A stretch of DNA of 64,000 nucleotides from Vibrio tapetis subsp. tapetis. Its GTDB lineage: Bacteria > Pseudomonadota > Gammaproteobacteria > Enterobacterales > Vibrionaceae. Shown here one piece after another: positions 27,721 to 36,228 of the stretch; position 1 is the first letter of the stretch, and each line of letters starts with the position of its first letter. The position numbers were made by a program, and so were the translations under genes. The stretch covers positions 1,674,001 through 1,738,000 of the forward strand of contig NZ_LT960612.1 in the NCBI RefSeq assembly GCF_900233005.1. Reading direction: 5' to 3'. The notes under the pieces are model-generated. The model searched no databases, had not been told where the DNA came from, and saw only the letters and a program-made list of their open reading frames with translations.

Positions 27721-29015
27721 TGATTGACACTTCCGTTAAGCTGTTTAAGCAACGCGTTTGCTCTTGTCTGATGTTCATTAAGCTCTGATCGTATTTGGTG
27801 TAGCCACTCTTCCTTGCTTGCCAAAAACTGTGCATTTCCTTGTACTGAATTGTCGCTTTGTAGCTCTGCAAATATCGCCATCTTTTGATCAAACTCATTC
27901 AATGAAACAGGCATCATAAAAATATGCTCTTTTGCTTGCTGTATGAGCAGCAATTTATCGGGATCAAGTTGAAAACGTTGCTCTGAATTAATGATCGCCA
28001 GCCAAGTATCACTGAGAAACGCTAATCTCTTTGTTATTGCAAGGTCAAAAAGTAAATTGATGCCGACTTCACGGCGCATCAACGTATCGACATCTAAGGA
28101 TACATGTGGGTTTTTAACTAACTGATCGTCGGTTATTGAGTATTTTGAAAAACTATTTTTCAACATTTGTGATTGGATTTTATGAGACAAAAGCATTTCT
28201 ACGAAAGCCAAGGCGTGTTCATCGTTCGTGGTTTGCTTGATCATACCAACGTAGGTCGGCATTAAGGTAAAGTCTTTGTCGTAGCTGAATCTGACGTAGT
28301 CCAGTTTACGTTGCAAAATATGAGCATAGCTGTCTATTGTCGGCCCTACACCTAGTCCGCCACGTGAGATTGTGTCACTCACCCCGAAACTCCGAGACGA
28401 AATAGTCGCAAAGTTTGCTGCGACGTTTAGTATGATTTGCCAACCCTGATTCCAGCCATATTGCGCTAAGATACTTTCAAGCATCATTTGTGTCGTCCCA
28501 GATCGCGATGGCGTACTCATGGTAACGTGACCAAAATAAATAGGATCAATTAACGACACAAATCCTTGCGGTAATGGCAGCTGGTGGCTATCAAAATAAT
28601 CTTGATTCCATACAATACCGGCCCCTGAGTAACCAATGGTTACAACCTTATTCGTTAAAGGAAGAACATACGGCATAAGCCATTCTGGCGCTTTGAACCT
28701 CCTTGGCATATCGACCAGTTTATTTGCTTTAATCAAATGGCTCATTAGGTAAGGTGAAGACGTCAATATCAAGTCAATGTTATCTATATAGCTCTTACTT
28801 AATAGCTGAATACTCGAAGACGTCCTTCTGTGTATTATCTTAACTTCCAGATCTTGATGGATTTTATTGAATTCAGAGACCAATGGCAGCAGTGGTTCTT
28901 GTGAAAAAGTAGTGAGAATCACTAATTGCTCTTTTTTTGCGTATGCCGATGAGAAAAAGCCCATACCAAAAATGAATAGCAAGGACGAAAGATAGCCATA
29001 AATAAGCCGCTTCAT
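27717..29015 (-). CDS. pgtC: PgtC-like periplasmic binding protein, sensory partner of PgtB
   Basis: 432 residues with a signal peptide (LLFIFGMGFFSSAYA). The mature part looks like an ABC-type solute-binding protein (TTFSQEPLLPLVSEFN; GYSGAGIVWNQDYF; STPSRSGTTQMMLE), with a C-terminal helical extension of about 80 residues. No ABC permease or ATPase lies nearby, so it probably senses phosphoglycerate or a related ligand for the kinase rather than importing it. It is the first gene of the pgtC-pgtB-pgtA operon. Confidence 0.85.
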   Translation of the reverse strand: MKRLIYGYLSSLLFIFGMGFFSSAYAKKEQLVILTTFSQEPLLPLVSEFNKIHQDLEVKIIHRRTSSSIQLLSKSYIDNIDLILTSSPYLMSHLIKANKLVDMPRRFKAPEWLMPYVLPLTNKVVTIGYSGAGIVWNQDYFDSHQLPLPQGFVSLIDPIYFGHVTMSTPSRSGTTQMMLESILAQYGWNQGWQIILNVAANFATISSRSFGVSDTISRGGLGVGPTIDSYAHILQRKLDYVRFSYDKDFTLMPTYVGMIKQTTNDEHALAFVEMLLSHKIQSQMLKNSFSKYSITDDQLVKNPHVSLDVDTLMRREVGINLLFDLAITKRLAFLSDTWLAIINSEQRFQLDPDKLLLIQQAKEHIFMMPVSLNEFDQKMAIFAELQSDNSVQGNAQFLASKEEWLHQIRSELNEHQTRANALLKQLNGSVNQ

Positions 29016-29197
29016 TGCACAAAACCCTAATAAATGTGCGCCCCTTCAAAACTCGAATAGAAACCACCAAAAAAGTATTTTTTAAGTTGAGTCATTCGTG
29101 ACGCATGTAAAACATCGAGAGTTAGAATTCTATCAACAAATCCGATGAATCCGAGCGCTTGTTTCCCATTTTTGACCCATAACGAAAGCCAATATGA

Positions 29198-29219
29198 GTC
29201 ATTTTTGTCTCAAAATGAC
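29198..29219. promoter_or_regulatory. Perfect palindrome in the pgtC-pgtP intergenic region
   Basis: GTCATTTT (29198-29205) and AAAATGAC (29212-29219) flank TGTCTC. A related half site (GAGTCATTCGTGAC) lies near 29090. The position between the divergent pgtC and pgtP genes makes it a good candidate for the PgtA binding site. This is inferred from symmetry and context. Confidence 0.5.
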
Positions 29220-29271
29220 ATTTTTAACAATAGTGAGCAATATCGACATACTCAATCCGTCAACAGAACAC

Positions 29272-29286
29272 GGCCAAGCAGTGGCC
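29272..29286. promoter_or_regulatory. Short inverted repeat before the pgtP ribosome site
   Basis: GGCCA AGCAG TGGCC, 12 bases upstream of the GGAGAG ribosome site of pgtP. It could form a leader hairpin or be a second operator. Confidence 0.3.
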
Positions 29287-29309
29287 TATACATTTGAATG
29301 GAGAGCGAT

Positions 29310-30650
29310 ATGCTTAATTTCTTTAAAACCCGTACAGACCTTCCGCTTTCGGATGGTTCAACGGACGCAATGCAGTCCCGCTTTAAGCGGTATCAATGGC
29401 AAGTATTCTTAGGTTTGGTTTTTGGGTACGCGACGTTTTATGTCGTTAGGATGAGCTTAGGTGTTGTAAAAAAACCGATGCTCGATGCGGGTATCGTTTC
29501 GATTGAAGAGCTTGGCATCATGGGTTCGGCTTTCTTCTTCACCTATGCTATCGGTAAGTTTTCAAACGGCTTCCTTTCTGACTATGCCAATATTGGCCGG
29601 TTTATGTCGTTTTCTCTGCTGTTATCGGGCATAACAGCCATCGCTATGGGCTTAAATACCACTGCGTTCTTCTTTGTATTGCTTTGGGGTCTCAATGGTT
29701 GGTTCCAGTCTGTTGGTTCTGCACCTTCTTGTGTGTCTTTGTTCCAGTGGTTCTCTCCTAAGCAACGTGGTAGTCGGTACTCGATTTGGGGTGGTTCTCG
29801 CAATATTGGAGAGGGGATTACTTGGGTTCTAACAGCGACTCTAGTGAGTTACTTCGGTTGGCGTGCTGGTTTTATTGGCGCTGGTATTGCGGCGATTGCG
29901 GCGGCACTTTGTATGTTCTTTGTACTAAAAGATCGCCCTCAGACTTATGGACTTCCTGATGCTGCTACCGCATTCGGGGAAGAAACAGAAATCAAAAAGT
30001 CAAATGACCCAGATGCAACTCGCAAGGCACAGTTGTTCATTCTTAAGCAACCGACAGTATGGTTAATTGCAGCCGCGTGTGCGTGTATGTATATCTCTCG
30101 TTATGCCATGTCTTCTTGGGCGGTGCTTTATCTCCAAGAAACAAAAGGTTACTCGCTTATCGACGCTGGTTTTGCTATGTCTACTTACCCAATTGCAGGG
30201 CTAGCCGGTGCAATCTTATCAGGTATCGTTTCTGACAAAATATTTAATGCTAACCGCCATATTCCAACGCTGTTATACGGATTCGCAAACATCGCCGGTA
30301 TGTGTTTGATGTTCTTTGGTCCTGATAATCGCATGGTTGATGCTGTTGCGCTTGGGCTAATTGGTTTTGCAATCGGTGGGTTGGTCGTATTCCTTGCTGG
30401 TCTTACTGCTTGTGACTTGATGCCAAAAAATGCAGTTGGAGCGGTGAAGGGCTTCATTGGTTTGTTCTCGTACATGGCAGCATCTGGTCAGGAGCTAGTT
30501 TCGGCTTCTCTTATCAAAATAACCGAAGTTGATGGCGTTCAAACCTACGACTTTAGTCAAGCCCAATATTTCTGGCTCGCAGCAGGGGTGTTATCCATGA
30601 TTCTTGCCACTACAGTATGGAACGCTAAAAAAGTAACCGACGTCAATTGA
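29310..30650 (+). CDS. pgtP: Organophosphate:phosphate antiporter, PgtP (phosphoglycerate) type
   Basis: 446 residues with twelve hydrophobic segments, in the GlpT/UhpT/UhpC/PgtP family: WQVFLGLVFGYATFYVVRMS, GWFQSVGSAPS, WNxx-like SIWGGSRNIGEG. The start with ribosome site GGAGAG is at 29310; an ATG at 29298 is less well placed. The sequence alone could also fit UhpC, but the divergent pgtABC genes point to phosphoglycerates or phosphoenolpyruvate as substrates, exchanged for phosphate. Located in the inner membrane. Confidence 0.82.
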   Translation: MLNFFKTRTDLPLSDGSTDAMQSRFKRYQWQVFLGLVFGYATFYVVRMSLGVVKKPMLDAGIVSIEELGIMGSAFFFTYAIGKFSNGFLSDYANIGRFMSFSLLLSGITAIAMGLNTTAFFFVLLWGLNGWFQSVGSAPSCVSLFQWFSPKQRGSRYSIWGGSRNIGEGITWVLTATLVSYFGWRAGFIGAGIAAIAAALCMFFVLKDRPQTYGLPDAATAFGEETEIKKSNDPDATRKAQLFILKQPTVWLIAAACACMYISRYAMSSWAVLYLQETKGYSLIDAGFAMSTYPIAGLAGAILSGIVSDKIFNANRHIPTLLYGFANIAGMCLMFFGPDNRMVDAVALGLIGFAIGGLVVFLAGLTACDLMPKNAVGAVKGFIGLFSYMAASGQELVSASLIKITEVDGVQTYDFSQAQYFWLAAGVLSMILATTVWNAKKVTDVN

Positions 30651-30737
30651 TTTTAACGTAAACATCGAGCAGGGGCTTCGGTCTCTGCCGATTACCATTT
30701 TTAACTCCCTTTTTTAGTTGTCGTTAATAGGATCATC

Positions 30738-32204
30738 ATGATGTGCAAAACCAAAATAGTAGCCACTCTTGGCCCGGCGTCACAAAGCCCTGAAATGATC
30801 AGTAAGCTAATCAATGCCGGTGTCAACGTAGTAAGACTTAACTTCTCTCATGGCACAGCCGAAGAACATATCGAGCGCGCTAATATGGTGCGCCTACTCG
30901 CGGCAGACATGAACAAACATGTTGGTGTTCTTGTCGACCTTCAGGGACCCAAAATTCGTATTTCGAGTTTCAAAAACAACGCCATACACTTAACGCAAGG
31001 CGATACATTTTATTTAGATGCGAAACTCGATGCCACTGCTGGGGATAAGGAGCGTGTGGGATTAGATTTTCCAGATTTAATTCAAGATCTTGAGGTTGGC
31101 GATACCTTGTTGTTAGACGACGGGCGTATTCAACTAAAAGTAATACAAGTTAACAAAGAAGAGCAGTGGGCCAAGACGAAAGTTCTCAACCAAGGAAAGC
31201 TATCAAACCGTAAAGGGATTAACCTACTCGGGGGTGGGCTTTCCGCGCCTGCACTCACAGAAAAAGATAAGCAAGACATTGTAACTGCATCAAAAATAAA
31301 AGCTGACTTTGTGGCGGTTTCGTTTCCTAGAAACGGAGCAGATATCGAACATGCGAGAGCTCTGTTACACAAGGCTGGTTCTGATGCACAGATTGTCGCT
31401 AAAGTAGAACGAGCTGAAGTCGTAGAGAGCCAAGCTAACATGGATGACGTGATTAACGCCTCCGACATAGTAATGGTTGCTCGTGGTGACTTAGGGGTTG
31501 AAATTGGCGATGCTCGCTTACCTATTGTACAAAAACAACTGATTAGCCGTGCAAGGTTTTTAGGTAAGCCTGTTATTACAGCAACTCAAATGATGGAATC
31601 TATGATTGAAAACCCACTACCAACCCGCGCTGAAGTGCTCGATGTTGCTAATGCGATTATCGACGGAACGGATGCCATCATGCTTTCTGCTGAATCCGCG
31701 GCAGGAAACTACCCAGTTGAAGCGGTTGAAGCGATGGTACGAATTGCGAAGGGTGCAGAAGAAGAACAAACTTGTGCTCAAGGATGCTGGGATCAACTGC
31801 AGCATTTATGTAGTGATGCTGGTAAAAGTTTTGCGCTTTCTTCCATGATATCTGCAACGAAAGTGCATCAAGACCTTGGTGTCGCGATATTAACGCAACT
31901 AGGCGAAACCCCATTGCTAATGTCACGTTGCCGCAGTAACGCGGTGATCTGGGCCTTATCTGATAACACGACCATCCTGAATCGACTTACTATTTTACGC
32001 GGTGTAATACCCAAATACTTCAGTGCTAGCCCTTATAAAGATGAAGCGCTAGCCAAGCAGGTTACAGGAGCACTTCAAGATGAGGCTAAAAAGGAAAATA
32101 TCCAGTCAATTCTAATGACGCAACTAGAATCCATGGAAGGCGTGGGCAGTATTAATGTGTGCTGGCTTATTGACGTACCTTCAGAAAAGCTCGTCGCAGC
32201 TTAA
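30738..32204 (+). CDS. pykA: Pyruvate kinase (PykA type)
   Basis: 488 residues, close to the 480 of E. coli PykA. The N-terminus KTKIVATLGPASQS, RLNFSHG and the active-site signature with catalytic lysine (IVAKVERAE) and ITATQMMESM are intact. Converts phosphoenolpyruvate and ADP to pyruvate and ATP. It follows pgtP by 87 bases on the same strand without an obvious terminator between, so the two are likely co-transcribed. This couples uptake of phosphoglycerates with ATP generation. It may be a second isozyme besides a housekeeping copy elsewhere. Confidence 0.93.
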   Translation: MMCKTKIVATLGPASQSPEMISKLINAGVNVVRLNFSHGTAEEHIERANMVRLLAADMNKHVGVLVDLQGPKIRISSFKNNAIHLTQGDTFYLDAKLDATAGDKERVGLDFPDLIQDLEVGDTLLLDDGRIQLKVIQVNKEEQWAKTKVLNQGKLSNRKGINLLGGGLSAPALTEKDKQDIVTASKIKADFVAVSFPRNGADIEHARALLHKAGSDAQIVAKVERAEVVESQANMDDVINASDIVMVARGDLGVEIGDARLPIVQKQLISRARFLGKPVITATQMMESMIENPLPTRAEVLDVANAIIDGTDAIMLSAESAAGNYPVEAVEAMVRIAKGAEEEQTCAQGCWDQLQHLCSDAGKSFALSSMISATKVHQDLGVAILTQLGETPLLMSRCRSNAVIWALSDNTTILNRLTILRGVIPKYFSASPYKDEALAKQVTGALQDEAKKENIQSILMTQLESMEGVGSINVCWLIDVPSEKLVAA

Positions 32205-32336
32205 AAGCGGCAGATTGTTTCAAACGATGCCGATTGAAGCAATTTTCCAACAGTCATGGCATCCATTTGGCTTTGTATTTTAAGTCTAAGCAATCACTCC
32301 CCCGTAGGTGATCTGTCCTTGCTCCACGAGGAATTC

Positions 32337-32366
32337 GGTCTGCATTTCGATGTAGACCATTTTTTT
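32337..32366 (+). terminator. Strong terminator with TTCG tetraloop after pykA
   Basis: GGTCTGCAT, loop TTCG, ATGTAGACC and then seven T (32360-32366). It lies 133 bases after the pykA stop, leaving an unusually long 3' untranslated stretch in the 330-base gap before the fabH-type gene. No other feature was seen in that gap apart from a ribosome site (GAGAGGAAC) before 32535. Confidence 0.8.
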
Positions 32367-32534
32367 GTGTGCTAACCATCACGAAGCAAACGTTTACGTT
32401 TTATTTGGTACGCAGTTTCGGTAATCTGTTTAGCACTATTCGTTATCTTTATCTGTTTTTCTTCAGTAATATCTAATGCTACGCGATTCAGATCAGAACA
32501 ACACACTATAAAAACATAGATCAAGAGAGGAACT

Positions 32535-33623
32535 ATGAGCCGAGTTTTTGCAGAAATTACAGGTTGGGGCAAATGCCTTCCACCCGCTGCACTTTCAAAT
32601 CATGACCTAGGTACGTTCCTAGAAACGTCAGATGATTGGATTCGTTCTCGTACGGGAATTGAAAGCCGTCGTATCAGTCACGTTAACACATCAGAGCTTG
32701 CAACCGTCGCTGCTAAGCAAGCTATCGCTTGTGCAGGAATTAATGCAAGTGACATCGATTGCATCATCGTTGCAACGTGTTCTCCAGACACTTTAATCCC
32801 AAATATCGCATCTAAAGTGCAAGCCAACTTAGGTATTCGTACTGCTGCTTCATTTGATTTGAACGCGGCATGTACTGGCTTTGTGTACGGGCTTGAAACC
32901 GCAACTCGACTTATTCAAGCCGGTAATTACCGCAACGCGTTGGTGATTGGCGCTGAACGTTTATCGTTCTACATTGACTGGACACAGCGCGACACGGCTG
33001 TCCTGTTTGGTGATGGTTCAGGAGCGGTGGTACTTAGCCGTACTGAAGAAAAGCCAGTTGGCCTTCAAGAAGCCCAATTAGGTTGTGATGCTAAAGGACG
33101 TGATATTTTAGCGGTTCCTGGATATGGAACCGCAATGGATCGCTTTGCAGCAGACAACGGTTACTGGGATTTCAACTTCGTCGGGAAAGAAATATTCAAA
33201 CGTGCTGTTAAGGGAATGGGCGCCGCAGCGCATCAAGTTCTTGAACGCTCGCAACTGAGCACAGACAAAATCGACGTTGTCATTCCGCACCAAGCGAATA
33301 TTCGTATTATTCAAACCTTGTGTGATTTTGCTGGTATCGAACAAGAAAAAGCTTTTGTTAACATCCAAAAGTACGGCAACACCTCTGCAGCTACAGTGCC
33401 GATCGCATTATGTGAAGCCGTAGAGCAAGGACACATAAAAGCAGGGGATAACATTCTTACTGCTGCATTTGGCGCAGGCCTTACATGGGCTGCCGGACAT
33501 ATAAAGTGGGGTGACAGGGTAACAGCTGTCGCTGAGTCTGATGCCCAATTACCACCTTGTGAGCAAAGCGCATTAGAATTGCTCGATCAGGCAATCACAC
33601 ATTGCAAAAATCGCCCTGAGTAA
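32535..33623 (+). CDS. Beta-ketoacyl-ACP synthase III (FabH-like, second copy type)
   Basis: 362 residues, longer than E. coli FabH (317). The catalytic triad is visible: C113 in AACTGF, H in [10 protein letters not shown] and N in [10 protein letters not shown]. FabH starts fatty-acid synthesis by condensing an acyl-CoA with malonyl-ACP. Vibrio species carry an additional FabH of this longer type on the second chromosome (FabH2), which can prime with longer acyl chains; assignment to that type is inferred from length and context. The ribosome site is AGAGGA. It ends at a perfect terminator. Confidence 0.88.
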   Translation: MSRVFAEITGWGKCLPPAALSNHDLGTFLETSDDWIRSRTGIESRRISHVNTSELATVAAKQAIACAGINASDIDCIIVATCSPDTLIPNIASKVQANLGIRTAASFDLNAACTGFVYGLETATRLIQAGNYRNALVIGAERLSFYIDWTQRDTAVLFGDGSGAVVLSRTEEKPVGLQEAQLGCDAKGRDILAVPGYGTAMDRFAADNGYWDFNFVGKEIFKRAVKGMGAAAHQVLERSQLSTDKIDVVIPHQANIRIIQTLCDFAGIEQEKAFVNIQKYGNTSAATVPIALCEAVEQGHIKAGDNILTAAFGAGLTWAAGHIKWGDRVTAVAESDAQLPPCEQSALELLDQAITHCKNRPE

Positions 33624-33674
33624 TATTCAAAGATAGCTTACTAACCTTTCACCTTCTTTAGGTTAGGCAATACT

Positions 33675-33699
33675 AAAAAAGCCGCGATCGCGGCTTTTT
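33675..33699. terminator. Bidirectional terminator
   Basis: AAAAAGCCGC GATC GCGGCTTTTT, a perfect palindrome between the convergent FabH-type and MFS genes. Confidence 0.9.
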
Positions 33700-33723
33700 C
33701 TATTTAGCAGGCCACAACTGATG

Positions 33724-34860
33724 TCAAGTTTGCTGGGTATGTGAGCGATGCGGGTAATTAATTACCGCGTAGATCAGACCCATATTGATGACCAAAAAGC
33801 CTATTAACTGAACCATACCCCAGCCCTCAATGAGTATTGACGGACCAAACGCCGCACCCACAGTCTGAGCAGTAACGGCAAATCGAATCGTTGTTCCAGA
33901 GTGATCCGCGTCTGTAATCGCCCCCATCAACAGAGGTAAGATTAAATTCCATAAAAACATAAAGGCAGAGACGGAAACTATATACCCCACGACTCCGTTA
34001 ATGTTAAACAGCGCTGCTATACACAATACCTGCGCAGAAACTGCCGAAAATAAGACAACTCGAGCGAGTCTATGACTTATATTGGAAACATATACTGAAG
34101 AAGATGCTCCAATAAGGCTAAATATGGTGCCTAATGCCAATATGTTACCTTGCTGTTGCCCCGTAATGTTAATTGAAGCACTGATCTGGTTAAGCGAAGC
34201 CCAAGTTGCAGAGTGTGTCATTAAAAATACGAATAGTGCGAGTAAACAAACAACCAACAGTGGGGTACTTGGTTTGGTTCCTAGATCATCATTGCTTACA
34301 TGCACCTTAGGTAATCTAGGCAACGCGTATAACAAAGCGGATAGTATTGCCAACAGCAGAAAGAAAGCATGGACACCAAATTGAGACGTTAAAGACGGCA
34401 TAATAAAGAATGCAGCGGCACTGAATATCATTTGGGTCGCAATGGCTTTACCAAATGCAGCACTAGGTCTGTCTAATTTGGATAACGCGTCATAGGTAAA
34501 CATTGTAATTAACCCAGCGCAAATCCCTGCGCCGACTCTTAATCCATAGAAGTACGCAATATCCTGGCAATAGGCGCTAGTAACATGAAACAAAGCGAGG
34601 GCGATGATGGTTGTTCGTTCGTTGATGACGAGAAGGGATGTCTTCTGAATCAGCAGATATAAGAATGGTGCGATGGCAAAACCGAGCAATTCAATAGTCG
34701 CCAGACGGGTCATTGTTTGTTGGCTGGCATTAAATTGAGTCGTAATCGTTTCTAAGTAACTCGGGAGCAACAAGAATACGCTGGTTGCAATTGTCATCTT
34801 AATGCTGGCATTTAGCCAAGGGTATCGGCGCAAATCAAAACTCCCTTGTATATCGTCCAT
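33724..34860 (-). CDS. MFS transporter, substrate unknown
   Basis: 378 residues with about twelve hydrophobic segments. The first cytoplasmic stretch (MDDIQGSFDLRRYPWLNASIK) is short. I see no signature that would identify the substrate. Monocistronic, convergent with the FabH-type gene. Confidence 0.8.
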   Translation of the reverse strand: MDDIQGSFDLRRYPWLNASIKMTIATSVFLLLPSYLETITTQFNASQQTMTRLATIELLGFAIAPFLYLLIQKTSLLVINERTTIIALALFHVTSAYCQDIAYFYGLRVGAGICAGLITMFTYDALSKLDRPSAAFGKAIATQMIFSAAAFFIMPSLTSQFGVHAFFLLLAILSALLYALPRLPKVHVSNDDLGTKPSTPLLVVCLLALFVFLMTHSATWASLNQISASINITGQQQGNILALGTIFSLIGASSSVYVSNISHRLARVVLFSAVSAQVLCIAALFNINGVVGYIVSVSAFMFLWNLILPLLMGAITDADHSGTTIRFAVTAQTVGAAFGPSILIEGWGMVQLIGFLVINMGLIYAVINYPHRSHTQQT

Positions 34861-35118
34861 GAATACTATTTGAGTATAAGGTCAATGACACGGTTGTCGC
34901 ATCGTTATTTTTCATTGATGCATTATTATTAGCCTTAGTTACGACGCTTTACAACAGGGTCATGCAACAAAGAAAACCTCGTCCAATGAGCAGGTAATTG
35001 AGTTGCCAAAAAATCATAAACTCACACTGAGCGTTGGCATTACCTTCTAAAAGGTCTTCGCTCTAAAATGCGCTTAGTTAGAAAAGCCAAGGGAGTATCA
35101 TGCTCCCTTACTTTCTTG

Positions 35119-35439
35119 TTATTGAATCGGTAAGCGAGATAAACACTTCCTACACAAACAAGGATCACCTTTTTTCAGATCAGAAGTGTCACGCTTTTCC
35201 AGTTTGAAGCACCAGCAAGTTTCATTTCCGGCGCTGATGTCACATTGGGCATTTTCACCACATTGCGGGCAGACGTGCGAGCTTAATTCACCAGATAAAG
35301 CTTTCATCGCGAGATCTCGCTCTTGCTCAGTCACATGCTGCCATTGAACGATTTCATCTATCGTTCTGTAGCACCCACTACAAATACCGCCTTCATTTTT
35401 ACAGGCAGCCACACAAGGTGTTTTCACTGAATTATCCAT
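35119..35439 (-). CDS. Fusion of DUF1289 and cysteine-rich CWC domains
   Basis: 106 residues with fourteen cysteines. The N-terminus (KTPCVAACKNEGGICSGCYRT and a following WQHVTEQE) is a DUF1289 domain; the C-terminal half (CPQCGENAQCD, CWC, CLCRKCLSRL) is a cysteine-rich CWC domain. Both are likely metal-binding; no activity is known for either. Two domains usually found in separate small proteins are joined here. Cytoplasmic. Confidence 0.85.
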   Translation of the reverse strand: MDNSVKTPCVAACKNEGGICSGCYRTIDEIVQWQHVTEQERDLAMKALSGELSSHVCPQCGENAQCDISAGNETCWCFKLEKRDTSDLKKGDPCLCRKCLSRLPIQ

Positions 35440-35566
35440 TCACTATCGAAATTTGGGGGCACTATACCAAGCCTTAGAATCATTTGCTCAAAAATCGACA
35501 AAGAAATCCCCGTACTAGATTGGTACACTGGACGTAGAGGCCCAATGTCAAACCAAGGAAAATAGA

Positions 35567-36175
35567 ATGTCTACTTCAATAAAGCTCTATTACGTTTACG
35601 ACCCAATGTGTTCTTGGTGTTGGGGCTATAAGCCCATTTGGGAGCAGATTGAACAAGCAGTACATGACAAAGTGGACATTAAATACCTATTGGGCGGCTT
35701 AGCACCAGATTCAGACATTCCGATGCCGTTAGAAATGCAGCAGCAAATCGCTTCCTACTGGAAGAAAATCGAAAATTACTTAGGCACCCAGTTTAACTAC
35801 GATTTTTGGACAAACAACACACCACGACGTTCAACTTACCCATCCTGTCGAGCAATACTTGCCGCTCGCTCACAAGGTAAAGAAATTGAATTGTATGAGG
35901 CGATTCAAAAAGCTTACTACTTAGAAGCGTTGAACCCGAGCGACGATCAAGTGTTGCTTGAGTTGGCAGATAGGATAGGGCTCGATAACAGCAGGTTTAG
36001 TCACGAGTTTTTGTCCGATACCACTCAGCAACGCTTGCTAAACGAAATATCGTTCGCACGCTCAATTGGCGGTAACAGCTTCCCATCACTATTTGTAGAA
36101 AAGGGCGGTGTTATTACGGAGCTTTCAATCGATTATCAACATTCTGAAAATACAATACGCGCGATCTTAAGTTAA
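35567..36175 (+). CDS. DsbA-family thiol oxidoreductase (cytoplasmic, FrnE-like)
   Basis: 202 residues without a signal peptide. The active site near the N-terminus is DPMCSWCWGYKPIW (C15, C18), followed by the helical DsbA insert. This CSWC form is typical of cytoplasmic DsbA-like proteins. GNSFPSLF provides the cis-proline loop. It probably acts on cytoplasmic thiols. Convergent with the CoA-disulfide reductase gene. Confidence 0.85.
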   Translation: MSTSIKLYYVYDPMCSWCWGYKPIWEQIEQAVHDKVDIKYLLGGLAPDSDIPMPLEMQQQIASYWKKIENYLGTQFNYDFWTNNTPRRSTYPSCRAILAARSQGKEIELYEAIQKAYYLEALNPSDDQVLLELADRIGLDNSRFSHEFLSDTTQQRLLNEISFARSIGGNSFPSLFVEKGGVITELSIDYQHSENTIRAILS

Positions 36176-36228
36176 CTAAGGAACCAAAAGGCCCTTAGTT
36201 AACTCATAAGCACGGGCTACAATAACAA

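Noticed and set aside
29016..29297. Sigma-54 promoter before pgtP
   Set aside because: No TGGCAC-N5-TTGC pair was seen, consistent with the regulator lacking the sigma-54 contact loop.
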